NCBI GenBank assembly: GCA_022579005.1
Contig: MU401462.1
Coordinates: forward strand, 345,195 to 409,194
DNA length: 64,000 nt
Reading direction: 5' to 3'
DNA from: Poronia punctata
Taxonomy: Eukaryota; Ascomycota; Sordariomycetes; Xylariales; Xylariaceae
Shown: one piece after another, positions 19,612-32,398 of the stretch
How positions within the stretch are numbered: position 1 is the stretch's first letter
Layout: each line of letters starts with the position of its first letter
The notes under the pieces: model-generated
The model's database searches: none
Told to the model about the DNA's origin: nothing
Seen by the model: the letters and a program-made list of their open reading frames with translations, nothing else
Translations under genes and position numbers: made by a program

Positions 19612-22600
19612 TATCCTATCTTTCTGGGTTCAAGTTAATTGGCGCCGGTCCCTTCCCACCTACTAGATTATTATAGGGTCAGAGCGAAACGATGTCGGTC
19701 CTATGTCATATTAGAATGTGCTGGGCTACAGCGATATAAAAAGATAAGGTGGGGGACTTTCAGAGAGCGTGTCAGCAATTAGACTAGATTAGGAATGGAC
19801 GTGTAGGAATCTGTGTCGGGTCCGACATACCGACTGTACAATAGGGTTATGTATAAACAAAGAAGACTCTTTCTCGCCCTTCGGGTGTGAGAACTAAAAT
19901 ATGATTATAATTGACACTTCCAGTGCCTCCTCGGCCACATCTTGCAGCACCGTTGGGCAATGTGATAACCACGTCACATCTACTTACCTAGACTTAGTAA
20001 GGTATCAACAATTCCTAATACTTAGGCAAAGCTAGCCTTGTATTTCTGTTCTTGGACATTCTGTATGCATTCTGTTATGTTTTATGATAGGTCTCTGTTA
20101 CTGCTGTGATCGAGAAAGAGAAGACGGCGTCGTTGGTTCATAAGTTACTAAATACCCTTTGTTCCGGCTGGCTCCGTACATCTGAAATGACGGCTGGCGC
20201 ATACGTCTATCGCTGAGGAACGACCCTTTTCACCATCTGACTATACGGTAATACCTAGGCCAGTCTTCGTCGTGAGCTTAGAGTAGCTGAATGCCTATGA
20301 TGACGGCACGTCTGGAATACGCGGTAGGCGAGGTATCATAAGGTAGCAAATCTAAGCCCCAAGCCGCGTCACCTTACGAGTAAGCCGGTAGTTACCTTGG
20401 TACTCTTTGGTTAGGTGGCTTTGACAAAACAAATTCCATGTGTGCTTTTTGCCTCTTACGTCTCGAGCCCGAACCGAGGAAAGAGCAAGGTCTCGGTAGG
20501 TAGTCAAAATTATATATTGCTGACGTGGAAAGCACGCCTTGTCACGGGGCGCCGTTTCCATCTACGTGGACGTGTCTAGGACATGTGTTTCACAAGCTTC
20601 ATAGCAAAAGCCGAACACACCTGGACAATTCGGAGTGCGCGCGGTCACTGCCGAGTTACGTCAGCTTCAGCCTCAGCTTATCCAGAAGTTGCCAAGCCAT
20701 ATTCGTACAACGTAAAAGTAAGAAGTACTATTCACGGCAATCCACTGAGGTATCGGGTAGTTGTACCGAGTTTTAGGTCTGGAATCGACGTACGAGGACA
20801 CATACATGCATTTACTGTAACCTTACCTAGACCATTGCATCTCTCGCGGTCGCCCGGGAACACAACAGCAGTGTCACGGGCGTCTGATCTAATCTAGAAC
20901 AATGTACGTGTAGGCACATGAAAGAGCCGGAAGACGACAGTTGGGCAATCAATCCGGCGGGCGGTTCCGGAAAGGCGGGAGACGGCCCTTGTCTCGTCTC
21001 CCGCCCGCAAAAAGAAACAAAACTAAGCAGTGAAGCTTCTTTTACTGTACCTGCTAATTAAAATGATAGACCGTAGATTATAACCTTGTTCGCATCTCGG
21101 GATCGTCAGCGAAGGAGTTCATCTGTGCTTGCCTATTCTGGATGTTCGATATCACGGATTTTGAGCCTGCGATGGCCAGTCAAGGGTGTGTGTAGGTATT
21201 TTAGTCGAGGTGTGATCTTTCTCGCCCCGCCCTCCTCTTTGACGGATTTTGGACAGCTGATCAGCGGGGATGTAAGAGCCGAAATAGGAGGAAAGAGAGA
21301 TAAGGTTAAGTTGGGACCTCAATGCTTGGCCAGCCATCAGCATTAACCCTGACCTCTGCCCTGACCATACTTCGACTGTTATTCTCATATTGCAGGACAA
21401 GCAATCGACGATGGTCAACAAACTCATATTGTACGAGGACGGATTGAACTTATTAAATTACCCGGAATAAAGAACTTCTCACATCCCGAGCTAACCTGGA
21501 CTGCCAAGTTTGTCCGTCGGTAATTTCCTTACCGTGATACTACTGCAGACATGGCGATCGCACCCAATACATGTCAAGAAGGCTGGAATACAGGATGCTG
21601 GCTGGCTGCTAGGTACCTAGTACCTTGTACGTCTAGGCAATCCTTGTTTGTACCTGCTACATCTAGTCTAGGTAGGTTGAATTACCGGTTCAGCCCCTAT
21701 CGAACAGGACACGCACGCAGGCCAGACCCAGACAGCACGACTGCCGGTTTTGAGGGTTACATTGGCGACAACAATTACAAAAGGATAGGTAAAGTAGGTA
21801 TATTATCTGTCAGCTTATTAAGTGTACATCTTTGCAACTCAATTCGTCATCTAGACTTTCTCCGGGATGCTTCAAGTCATTGAACGGCTCGCCGCCGATG
21901 CGCTGACTGTTTGTTTACGGGAAATACTCTGCCAAGGCTCCTGTGGCCGGCCGTCCACTCGTACGTGAGTACATATCATGTACAGTACTTGGTTGAAAGT
22001 AGGTGCGGGATCACTACCGTGTATGTCATTTGTTTCAAATCCAAAACACACCAGCAGCAACGCCGGCGTCGCTGATCGTCAACTTATTTTTTCATTTTGG
22101 TCAAGTCCTGAACAGAGTCCCGAGGACCTGCCACCTGCTTCTCCTCCGAACGGGAAAAGAGTTGCGTCGTAACGCGTGTTATGCACGTAAAATTCTCCCG
22201 CCACCAATGCCAGGGGTGCGTAAGAATACACTAGGTTAAAGTAGTACATATATTATCTCTAATTGGGGAGGTCGAGGTTCTGGCAGTTGGCCAGAGGCGA
22301 AGAAATAGGAAAGAAAAGAGACGGGATTGATAGGGTGGTTCCTTGGTTCGAAAACGGACCCCATCTTCCGGAACCACGTCGGCGGTGTGATATTCTTGAA
22401 TGATGACGATCCCCTTTCTTGCAGAGGAACCGGCTCATGATTTATGACGATGAGGAAGGAAGTGATTCCGCCAGTGATGATTAGCCCGGCGTAGGATTTC
22501 TTTTGTGCTTGCCCTTGTGTAATTACCTATCTGTTCTTGCCTGTATACCATGTGGGAGTGCCGCGAGGGGTACTGTGTGGGATTTGACTATCATGCAGAT

Positions 22601-24009
22601 CCTAGTATATTTGTGTTTTAGTATTGGCTGTCCAACAGTTACAATCAATCGCCGACGGTTTCAGAAGCGATATTGCATCACCTATTATCTATCAATCTTC
22701 GAGTTCCTTTTGGCTGTATGATATACAATATGATAGGCCAAACCAACATCTTATCCAGCAATAAAGATAAGTGTTTTCGGATGCAAGAGAAAATGGTCGA
22801 AATATTGGTCCGTGGTCCAAAACCTGTTCGCTCCGGATACCGATATCTGTCAACGGCAGTTGCTTAAGAAGACGAAAACAGAACAAAAGCAATGACTTCT
22901 TTTGTATCATCCCGTCCTGGCCACTAGGGTTTGACCAAGTCGACGAACACGCGGATGGCCCCCATGACTTTCGTTCTTTTCTTGTCGCTGGCGACCCACC
23001 AACTCTGCTGGTGTGCACTAGACTAGGTTAGACTGCAAGAAGAGAAAGAGACGCCCGTAATAAAACGTCTTCAAATAACCTAACCTATCATGCATGCGTT
23101 CTGGGTCATCTCAGCCGTCTTATTTTAATCATCATTAGGTCTGGTAAATCGGGCTTAGCTGTGGGAGCTACCGCAGATGGAGTATAGGCTGCCAAGAGCT
23201 TGAGAGATTCGTTTTTGACACCCATCACAAGTCAAATTTGAGCAATTTACGGTGCATTCGTATCTCTATATGCCGTAGCACCTGTTGGGTATACAATATA
23301 TTTGGAGTGTTGTGGATAAAAGAACCGCCTCTTATATCGAGTACCATCAGAGTAAACCAACAGGCGACTACGAGTACGAGGGTACAAGTATGCTGTAATA
23401 CAGCATACGAGAATGTTGCTATCAGATAACAACTTGAAGTTCAAATATGTGGTTAATATGGTGTCAACAGGGAATTTCCATCTGCCTTCTTTTCCAGGCA
23501 TAGAGTTGCACCATCACTAGACCGAGTGATGACTCCTACCGTCCAGTACGTTGTAGTTGTTTCTAAATATGTTCAGCAAGTATCATATATAGAGGTATCT
23601 AGATAAAGGTAGATCTGGCCGCAAGCCGCAGGTGGTACGGCGTTTGCCATACATACAAGTATCTTGACCACATTTCTTGAAATCAAAGCGCAAGTACTAA
23701 GTACCTACTATAGTACTTACTAGACCTAAACCTTAACATTGTTCTATAAAAGCATTGCAGTTCTTAATGCCTTTTTACATGTATGTTCATACATTGCGCA
23801 GTAGGTGGGACTTACACAAAACCTCTGGGCAGTTAAACCACTTTAAAAGTGTCAAGTAGGTAGGCAAAGGCTGGTTGGCATTACGGCTGACAGGCTTAGA
23901 CACTTTTTTATCTGGCTTCTTTTTATAAGCTTCCTGTTATCTAATCCCCAGCGCTCTCAATAGTCAAGTACCGTACCCAGCGGTGATAGAGAAGGGGCAG
24001 AAAGGGTTG
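19612..24009. other. Gene-free region left of the transposon block
   Basis: About 4.4 kb of near-average composition falling in GC towards the right. Many 60-110-codon frames exist but they overlap on both strands, have no family resemblance and lack splice support. Short CCTAGG/TAGGTA words recur (21601-21610, 21667-21676). I found no gene, RNA or intact transposon. Confidence 0.45.
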
Positions 24010-24024
24010 ACAAATTTATATGTT
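24010..24024. repeat. Left copy of a 15-bp direct repeat flanking the AT-rich block
   Basis: ACAAATTTATATGTT here is repeated exactly at 38209-38223, with the ~14.2-kb AT-rich block between. The position and length fit the target-site duplication of a non-LTR retrotransposon. Confidence 0.6.
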
Positions 24025-25608
24025 CGAGCTTGAAGTCTTTTATTTGTTTGCACTACTACCTTAGCTGCTTATTTAGTTTTACATTTTTATTGGTTTAAAT
24101 TAACCTTTATTACCTTTATATCTTGTACTTTTGTTTTTATATAATATAAGCTTTATGGTTTTTAGCTACTTTAAGCATTTTAGTATTTTTTTTTTAGCTT
24201 TTTTTAGGCTGCTTAGCTTTTTTTAAGATTTTTACTTTTGCTATATATTTGCAGCTTTATTTAAATAGTTAGCTAGTAGGTAGCCTTTTTTTTAAAGTAT
24301 TTGTATATAAAGCCTAATAAAAAAAGTTAAACCTTAAAGCATACTTGCTATTGTTTAGTAAATTATTAATTATTTAAGCTATAAAAAATTATAATTTAAA
24401 TATTTTTTTTTATAAATTATTATAATTAGTTAGTATTATATAAAATATTGTTAATTAATATAGTTAATTATTATTGCTTAGTTGTTTACTTTTTTTATTA
24501 AAGTTTAAATTTAAAGCATTAATAGTAGTAATATTAATATTAGCTTTAATTTTATTTTAAGTTTATATATAATAATAGTTATAAGCTAGGTTATAATTTA
24601 AAAATAAAAGCTTTTTAGTTATTTTAATATTTTTTAATAACATTTTTTATATTAAATAAAAAACTTTTTTATTTTTTTTTATTTTAGTATTTTTTGTTTA
24701 AAGTAATAGTTTTATTTATTATTACTTTTATTTAAATTATATTATAAAAATATTTAACTACTTTTTAAAAGTTTTAAAAAAAGTATAATTTTTAAAATAA
24801 GTAGCTAAAGTATGCTAGTTATAGTACTTAAATTATTATTTAGTAGTAAGCTAGCTACTTTTTAAAAGTTATACTAATTATATATAATAGCGTTGCTATT
24901 AGTTTAATAAGCTTGTTTTTAGTTTTTAAAAATGCTAATACTTTTTTGCTAAAAAATATTTAAATTTTTATAAACTTTTTTTAAATTAATTATATAACTA
25001 TATAGTTTATTTAAATATGCTTTATAGTATAATTATTATTATTTATTAAATAATATTAAGCTTTAAAAGTTTTTTAAAATATATTTATTTTAATAATAAT
25101 AGCTTTATATAAAAATTTTTATAAAAAGTTTTTAGCTTTAAAAATATATTATTTAATTTAAATTACTTTTTATATTTTTAATTTTTTAATATAAGTTTTA
25201 AATTTATTATATAGTATATTTATTATATATATTATATTGCTTGCAGTTTTTAGTTTACTTTTTATTTTAGCTTTTAGTAAATGTTTATATACTTATAAAA
25301 AGTTATAAGTTTATATTTAATTATTACTTATATTAAGTAAATAGTATAGTTTTAAAAATTATTATTATTATTATATTTTAGCTAGTTTAGTTTTTTATTT
25401 TTTTAAAGTTAAGTTTTAAAGTTTTTAAATAGTTAACTTAGCTTAGTTATATTTTTTAGCATTTTAATATTATAAAACTAGTAATATATTTATTTTTAAG
25501 TTTTATATGTTTTTTAAAACCTTTACTTTTTTTATTTATAAATCTTTTTAAATTTTTAAACTTTATATTTAAGCTTTTTTTTTAGTTTTATATAATAAGC
25601 CTAAGTAG
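24025..25608 (-). mobile_element. 3' part of a degenerate non-LTR (LINE) retrotransposon
   Basis: T-rich on the plus strand (A-rich on the minus strand), about 85-90% A+T beyond position ~24060, with no surviving ORF. Composition and strand bias match the block at 32399-38208 and differ from the A-rich inner element between them. This is taken as the downstream half of the same minus-strand element, split by the inner insertion. If so, it should hold the 3' end (RNase H or C-terminal region and 3' UTR). I cannot align a specific domain here. No poly(A) is visible at the left end, so the 3' terminus is inferred only from the 15-bp repeat. The segment includes AGTAG at 25604-25608, one copy of the inner element's target duplication. 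Confidence 0.55.
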
Positions 25609-25853
25609 AGTTATAGATTAGTTAATAGCAGTATAGCCAATTAGGTGGCTTATAGCCATTACCTCCTTTAAATAGGAAATATAAAGGCCTGCACCTATAA
25701 ACAGCTGCAGCCTTACTAGTTAGTGCACATATAGGTCTGCACTTTTAACAAGAGCTTAAAGGCTTTTTTTTTTTTTTTTTTTACTTTAAGATTTTTAGTA
25801 ATAAATTAAATCACTTTTAAAAGCTTTGCTTTTTTTATAACCTAATTATAATA
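25609..25853 (+). repeat. 5' LTR of the inner gypsy element
   Basis: Aligns end to end with 32148-32393. Diagnostic shared core: 'ataaaggcct', 'cctataaacagctgcagcc', 'ttaagatttttag' and the end 'cctaattataata'. It retains far more G and C than the interior, and a poly-T tract interrupts it near 25767-25782. The canonical TG...CA ends are not visible, probably because both are RIP targets; the end still reads TA. Confidence 0.85.
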
Positions 25854-28800
25854 ATTTTAAGGTTATTAATACTAGTTAAAAAACGTAATATTTTAACTTA
25901 ATAATTTAATTTAATTAAAATTAACTTAACTTAGTAGTACTATATTAGTAGCGCTATTAAAAACTAATATTTTAGCTACTAACTAGTTATAGCTTAAAAA
26001 AACAAAAAACGTATAAAAATATATATAGCTATAAAGTAATAAGCTTTAGCTAAAATATTATATTAAAATAATAACTTTATAAAAATTATTTTTAAAATAA
26101 ATAAAATTTTTTAAATAAAAGCTTGTTAATAATTTACTATACTTTTTTACTTATTTTTAAAAATAAAAAATAAAACTTTAAGTTATATTACTAAAAAATC
26201 TAATAATAAAAATACTTTAAAAACTTTAATAAAATAAGCTTAAGTATTTAACTAATATATAGCTAAAAATACTTTTAAAAAAATATGCTATAAATAAATA
26301 ACTAAAAAATTTTATTAAAAAACTTATAAGCTAGTAAAAGCTTTTGCTAAGCTATATATTAAAAAAACTAATAAACTTAGTTTTTTATTTATAGCGTTTA
26401 TAAAAAATAAAAAAAAAGCTATTTTTAACTTTAATAGTACTATAAATATTAAAGCTTTTAATAACTTAATAAAATCTTACTTTAAAGTAGTTTTTTAAAA
26501 ATTAAAAATTTAAGCTTTAATGCTAATAATATACTAAGTATAAAAAAACACTATATATTACTTGCTTACTATTAGCTAATAAACTATAATAGACTTAATA
26601 TAATAAGCATACTATTTAGCTTACTTTAGCTTAAAAAAAACTATTAAGTTAAAAGCTAAAGTATAGCGTTTATAAAAGTAAAAAAAAAACTAAATACGTA
26701 GCTAAAATAAAGCTATACTTTTATTAACTATAAATTAAAATAAAATTATAAAATATATAACTTTAAAGCTAGCAAAAGCTTATAATAAAATTAACTATTT
26801 AAAAAACTAAATAATTAATATTAATTAATAAATAGTAAACTTACTAGCTTATAATAAATTAATAGTTTAAAATAATGTTTTTTTATTTATTTTTTTTATA
26901 TAACTTTATAAATTTATAAAAATTAAAGTATTTATGTTTTATAATAATAAAAAAAAAAAAGTTATATTTAAAATATAGTTATACTATATATATAATTGCT
27001 TTAAAGCTAATAAAAATTAGTTTATTAATAATTAAGCTAAACTAGCTAATATTAAAGCCTACTTAAAAAGTTTTATAATAAAAAACTTTTAATTATATTT
27101 ATAAAATAATTACTTAAATATAATAAATATACTTATTAAACTTTTAAACTACTTAAAAAGTAAATATAAAAACGTTAACTAAAAGCAAAATATTAAAACT
27201 AAATATTAAAAACTAAAAATAAAAAGTCTTATAAACTATTAAACTTTTAAAAATAACTTTATATGCTTAGTAAGTAAATAATAAATTTTTTATATTAAAT
27301 AAAAAAAAAGTTTTATAATAAACTTATAAGTTGCTTATAATATAAAACTATATTTTAATACTTTAATAATATTATTAATTTTAATATATTTATTTAATAC
27401 TATATATAAGTAGTTTATATTTTTTAATAAAAAAATAAGCATAAAATAGCATAAAAGCTTACTAATAACTTTTGCTTTAATATAATTAAACTAATTTAAC
27501 TTAATACTAAAAAAATAAATATAATTATAAAAAGCTATATTAGTAATATTAAACTATATAGTAGTAGCTAGCTTAACTAATAAGTTTTTTTAAAATAATA
27601 ACTTAAGCTTTTAGCTAAAAAAATAAAAACTTTAATTATTAAAAGTTATTATTTTAATTATAAAGGTTAAAAACATACTTTTTATAAGTATTTATAAAAA
27701 AAAAATAACTTTAATTAGTAAGCATATATTTAAGCTATCTTGCTAGCTTATAGCTTTAATAATAATACCTTTTTTGCTAAAAAAAAAAAAAAAAATAAAC
27801 TTTAAAAAAATAACTTTAAAGCAAGTTAACTTTTACTTAAAAAAAGTATTGCTTAGTATTAATATAAATAAAAAATTAAGTATAGTAAATAAATATATAA
27901 AAAAAAACCTTTTTATATTTAGCTATATACTATTAAATAATAAATTTTTTTTATAAACTAATAACGTTTTAAATAATATAAAAGCTAATATATATATAGC
28001 TATAAACATATTTTTAGCAATAAAAATTAAAGCTAACTTTAACTTAAATATTATTATAAATTTTAATTATTATATAGTAATAAAATTTAATAGCAAAAGT
28101 TGCTAAAAAATATATAAAATACTTATAATTATATTTTAAGTAAACTAATAAACGTTTAAAAAAGTTTTTTTAATAGTTTTATATATATAATATAATATAA
28201 TATTAAATAAACTATAGTTTATTAAGCATAAAGTGCTACTAAACTATAAAAATTATTAGCTATTATTTTTAAAAACTTTATTAGTAAAATTTAAATACTT
28301 ATTAAATAAAAATATTTAAATATAAATACTTAAAAAAACAAGCTTTAAACTTTTAATTAATAATATAATATTAGTTTTTATAAAAAAAACTTTTTATTAT
28401 TATACTTATTTTAACTTAATAAAAGTTAATTTTTAAAAAATAAAAAAGGCTTTAATAGCAAAAAAAACTTGCTTAAAAAAATATAAAAAATATAAAGCAT
28501 TTTTAATAAATAGTTATTTAATATATAAAGACTATATTAAATAAAAAAAGATAATATATTTTAGTATAAAAAAAAACTAATAGTTAAGCTTTGCTTACTT
28601 ATAGCTTTATTATTTTAGTATATAGTTTAAGTAAACTAATTAAAAAATAAAGTTAAAATAATTAGCATAGAAAAAATTAATATAGTTATAAATAAAAAGC
28701 AAATTAAAAACTTTTTTAACAAAAAAAGCAAAAAATTAAAAAAGCAAGCTTTAAAAGTAATTTTTTTAAATATTATAATTTACTACGTACTTTTAGCAAA

Positions 28801-28959
28801 GTTAATTTAAATACTTTATTATTATATTAACTAAAAGTAAACTATTAAATTAAATTTTTTAAAAAAAAATTATTAAAAAACTTTAAGTATAGCTTATTAT
28901 ATAAAATATTATTAAATAAGTTAAAAGTAGTTAAAAAATACTTAGTAAACTAGTTATAA

Positions 28960-31860
28960 AAAAGCTTTATTAAACCTAGCAATACTTTATAAGCATTTTT
29001 AGTTTTATTTATATTAAAACTATATAAAAAACTATGCTTTTATATTAACTATTAAAAATTAAATAACTTAATAAAAAAAAATTAATATTTATTACTACTA
29101 ATTAAAAAAACTTTATTATATATATTTAAAATAAAAATATTTACTAAAATTAATATATAATAAGCGTTTTACTATATTTAAATAATATTAAAAATAAAAA
29201 ACCTTATAACTTTTTAAACTTAATATAATATATACTAATATAAAATATTACTATTTAGTTTTATAAATAAACTATTTATATTTTAAAAATATATTAACAA
29301 TACTTTTTTTAATTATTTTAACTACTTTTATTATGCTTATATAAATAATATATTAATATACTTTATAACTTTAAAAAAATATTAAAAATATATAAAAAAA
29401 GTTTTACTATAACTATAAAAAGCTAGGTTATAAGCTAATTTAAAAAAATTAAAATTTTACATTATAAAAACTAAGTTTTTAAAATATATAGTTAGCGCTA
29501 AAAGCATAAATATTAACTTAAATAAAATAAAAGTAATTAAAAACTAAGCTATGCTTATAACTATAAAAAAAGTATAATTTTTTTTTAAAATTTTGCAACT
29601 TTTATAAAAAGTTTATATATAACTATAGCTATAAAGCAAAGCTACTTATAGCATTAACTTATAATAATACTTTTTTTATTTAAAGCAAAAAATATAAAAA
29701 AGCATTTTAAAAACTAAAAAAAACTTTAATAGCAGCTTTTTTACTATAATATTATAACTATAGTTTACTTATAAAAGTAAAAACTAACGCGTTAAATAAA
29801 GTAATAGCTAAAGTTTTAATATAATTATATTTTAATAAAAAAATAGCACTTAGCAGCTTTTTTTTAAAAAACTATAAACAAAGCTAAACTTAATTATAAA
29901 ATTTATAATAAAAAAATATTAGCAATAGTTTTAGCTATAAAAAAGTAAAAAGCTAAACTTGTTAGCTACTAACATAATAAACTATTTTTAATTATTATTA
30001 ATTATAAAGTATTAAAGTATTTTAGTATAAAATAGCACTTTAATTTATAATAAGCAAAGTAATTTACTTTTTTAATAAAATATAACTTTATAATTATATA
30101 TTGCTTAAAAAAAAATATAGTAGCAAACATACTATTTAAAAAATAAAAAAATATAATATTTTAAAAAGCTAAAAAAAATTTATATAAGCATATTACCTTT
30201 TTTTAACTAGTTATAAGCAAATTTATATTAATATAAATAAATAATATAACTAAAATCTTATTTTTTAAACTTTAAAAAAAAGTAAAAGCTTTAAAAAAAC
30301 TTTAACTTATAAATAAAATCTTATAAAAAAATTAAAAAACTTAAATATATAAATTTATAAATAAAAAACAAAAGCTAAAATTAAAAACTTAAATAATAAA
30401 ATAAATATAAATAATTTATAAAAACTAAAAAATAGTTTAACTATATATAAAAAAAAGCTAGTAATGCTAAATATTTTTTTTTATAAACAAAATTAATAAA
30501 AAAAGCATATAAAAAAATATTAATAGTATACTTAAGCAAAAAAAAAATATACTACTTAGTTATAAAAAAATACTAATAGCCTTAACTAAAAAATAATTAT
30601 AATAAATATATAATAAATTGCTTATAATATTGCTTAGCTAAAGTTTTTAAAAATAAAATGCTAAGTAAATTAATATTATTATTAATTTTAAACTATATTT
30701 AAAAATATATTATAATAAACTTTAAATAAATACTAAAAAATAAATATAAATTTAATAATATAATAGTTATAGTAAATAAATTAAAAAAAAAGTTATAAAC
30801 TATTTTTTATATTATAAAAATTATAGTATAATAAGCAGCTTAACTATACTATAAAAAATTATTTAAAGTATTTAAATTATTAGTTATAATTATTTTAAAT
30901 TATAAACTTTAGTTTATTTTTATTTTTATAAATAAAGTTATTAAAATTTTAAACATTATATAAACTTTAGCTTTATTAAAATATTATAAAATAATAAAAC
31001 AAGCTAAAATAATAAATAAGTATTTAAATTAAAAGCTGCGCCTATATATTAACTATTATTAAAATAATTAATTAAAAAAAATATTTGCTATAAACTATAT
31101 ATAAGCTATAATATTATATAAGTTAATAAGGTTATTGCTATATAAAATAAAAATAAGTTTTTTAATACTGCTATAATTTAACTAAAACAGCAAAATAGTA
31201 AACAATAAAATAAAATTTTTTTTATAAAAAAAATAAAAATTATATACTAAAGCATAATATTAAATTTAAACTATTATAAAGCACGTTAATATAGCTAAAA
31301 AAAACTTATAATATACTTAAAAGCAAATAACTAAATAAGCAAACTAAAGCTATAAAAAGCTTAACTTTAATATAAAAAATTTTATTTTTATATTAAAAAA
31401 ATAATAAGTATAATAAACTAACTAATTATTTAATAAGCTAAATTATTTTATAACGTAATAAAAATTTTATATTTTATTTTATAATAAAAATATTTATATG
31501 CTTAAAGTATTGTTTATTTAACAAGCAACTAATAAATACTACGCTAACTAATTATAAAAATACTTAAATAACTTTTTATTAAAATAAAAATTAAAAAACC
31601 TTAAAAGTAAAATAATTACACTATTAAGCAAAAAAAAGTTTATAATAAAAAAAATATATATATTAAAGCTTTACTATAAAAAACTTTAATATAAAGTAAA
31701 TTAAAAAAAATAAAATATAAATAATAAGTAATATTTTATAAAAAACTTTAAAAATAATGCAAAATTGCTAAAAAAATTTTATAAACAATATTTAAATATA
31801 GCTAGCTTATTACTACACTTTGCTAAATAGCTTAAAGCAATAGCTTATAATAAGTTTAAT
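28960..31860 (+). pseudogene. RIP-inactivated gypsy pol: reverse transcriptase, RNase H, integrase and chromodomain
   Basis: In the single frame whose codons start at positions 1 mod 3, degraded but ordered gypsy Pol motifs can be read. An RT segment corresponds to 'YPLxLIxETL' (about 29086-29118), followed by the KIFTKI(D/N)I region. The catalytic box YxDD reads YINN (29338-29349), both Asp codons changed GAY to AAT. Next is the post-catalytic 'DPxKVxVIxDW' region (~29500-29560). The integrase core stretch IIVIVNKL (30760-30783) corresponds to the conserved VVVDRLTK. A C-terminal chromodomain lies at about 31640-31790 (YYKKL.YKVN.KK.N pattern), where Trp codons have become stops. All share one frame over 2.9 kb, meaning substitutions without indels. 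Boundaries are approximate. RNase H is placed by order only. Confidence 0.8.
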
Positions 31861-32147
31861 AAATTATATATTAATAATAATAAAGCTATATAACTTATAT
31901 TAAAAGTATAAAAAACGCAAAAGAAAAACGCGTAAAAAAACTACTTTATATAAATAAACTACTATAATTAATTATAAAAAAACTAGTACTATAGCGCAAT
32001 AATATAAGGGCTTAAACTGTTATAATAATAGTAAATATTTAAAGCAATCTTTTTTTAGCTAAAAAATAACTAATTAAAAAAAATTTAAAAATACTAATTT
32101 AAACTTAAACTATACTTTAAAATAAGTTAAACTTTTTTAAAAAAAGT

Positions 32148-32393
32148 AGTTATAAATTAGTTAATAGCAATATAGCTAATTAGGTAGCTTATAACTATTA
32201 CCTCCTTTAAACAGTAAATATAAAGGCCTATACCTATAAACAGCTGCAGCCTTACTAGTTAATATATATATAAGTCTGCACTTTTAATAAAAGCTTAAAA
32301 GCTTTTTTTTCTTTTTCTCTTTACTTTAAGATTTTTAGCAATAAATTAAGTTACTTTTAAAAGCCTTGCCTTCTTTATAACCTAATTATAATA
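32148..32393 (+). repeat. 3' LTR of the inner gypsy element
   Basis: Partner of 25609-25853. Differences from the 5' copy are almost all C/T or G/A transitions in both directions (for example GTGCAC in the 5' copy is ATATAT here, while the 5' copy has lost Cs kept here in 'aagccttgcc'). This is what independent RIP of two once-identical LTRs produces. Confidence 0.85.
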
Positions 32394-32398
32394 AGTAG

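Larger units (their letters stand above)
25609..32393 (+). mobile_element. Degenerate Ty3/gypsy chromovirus LTR retrotransposon (RIP-mutated)
   Basis: A 6.8-kb element with two ~246-bp LTRs (25609-25853 and 32148-32393) flanked by AGTAG on both sides (25604-25608 and 32394-32398), a 5-bp (possibly 6-bp, AAGTAG) target duplication. The interior is strongly A-rich on the plus strand and nearly all C:G pairs are gone. The order reverse transcriptase, integrase, chromodomain reads left to right, so the element lies on the plus strand and belongs to the chromodomain-bearing gypsy group common in fungi. A short A-rich purine tract (aaaaaaag) directly precedes the 3' LTR where a polypurine tract is expected. 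It is inserted in an older minus-strand element, whose T-rich composition resumes exactly at both LTR edges. It cannot encode functional protein. Confidence 0.88.

Noticed and set aside
27774..27956. 60-codon open frame inside the AT block
   Set aside because: Lys/Ile/Asn/Phe-only translation is a product of A+T content. It is not in the frame that carries the pol motifs.
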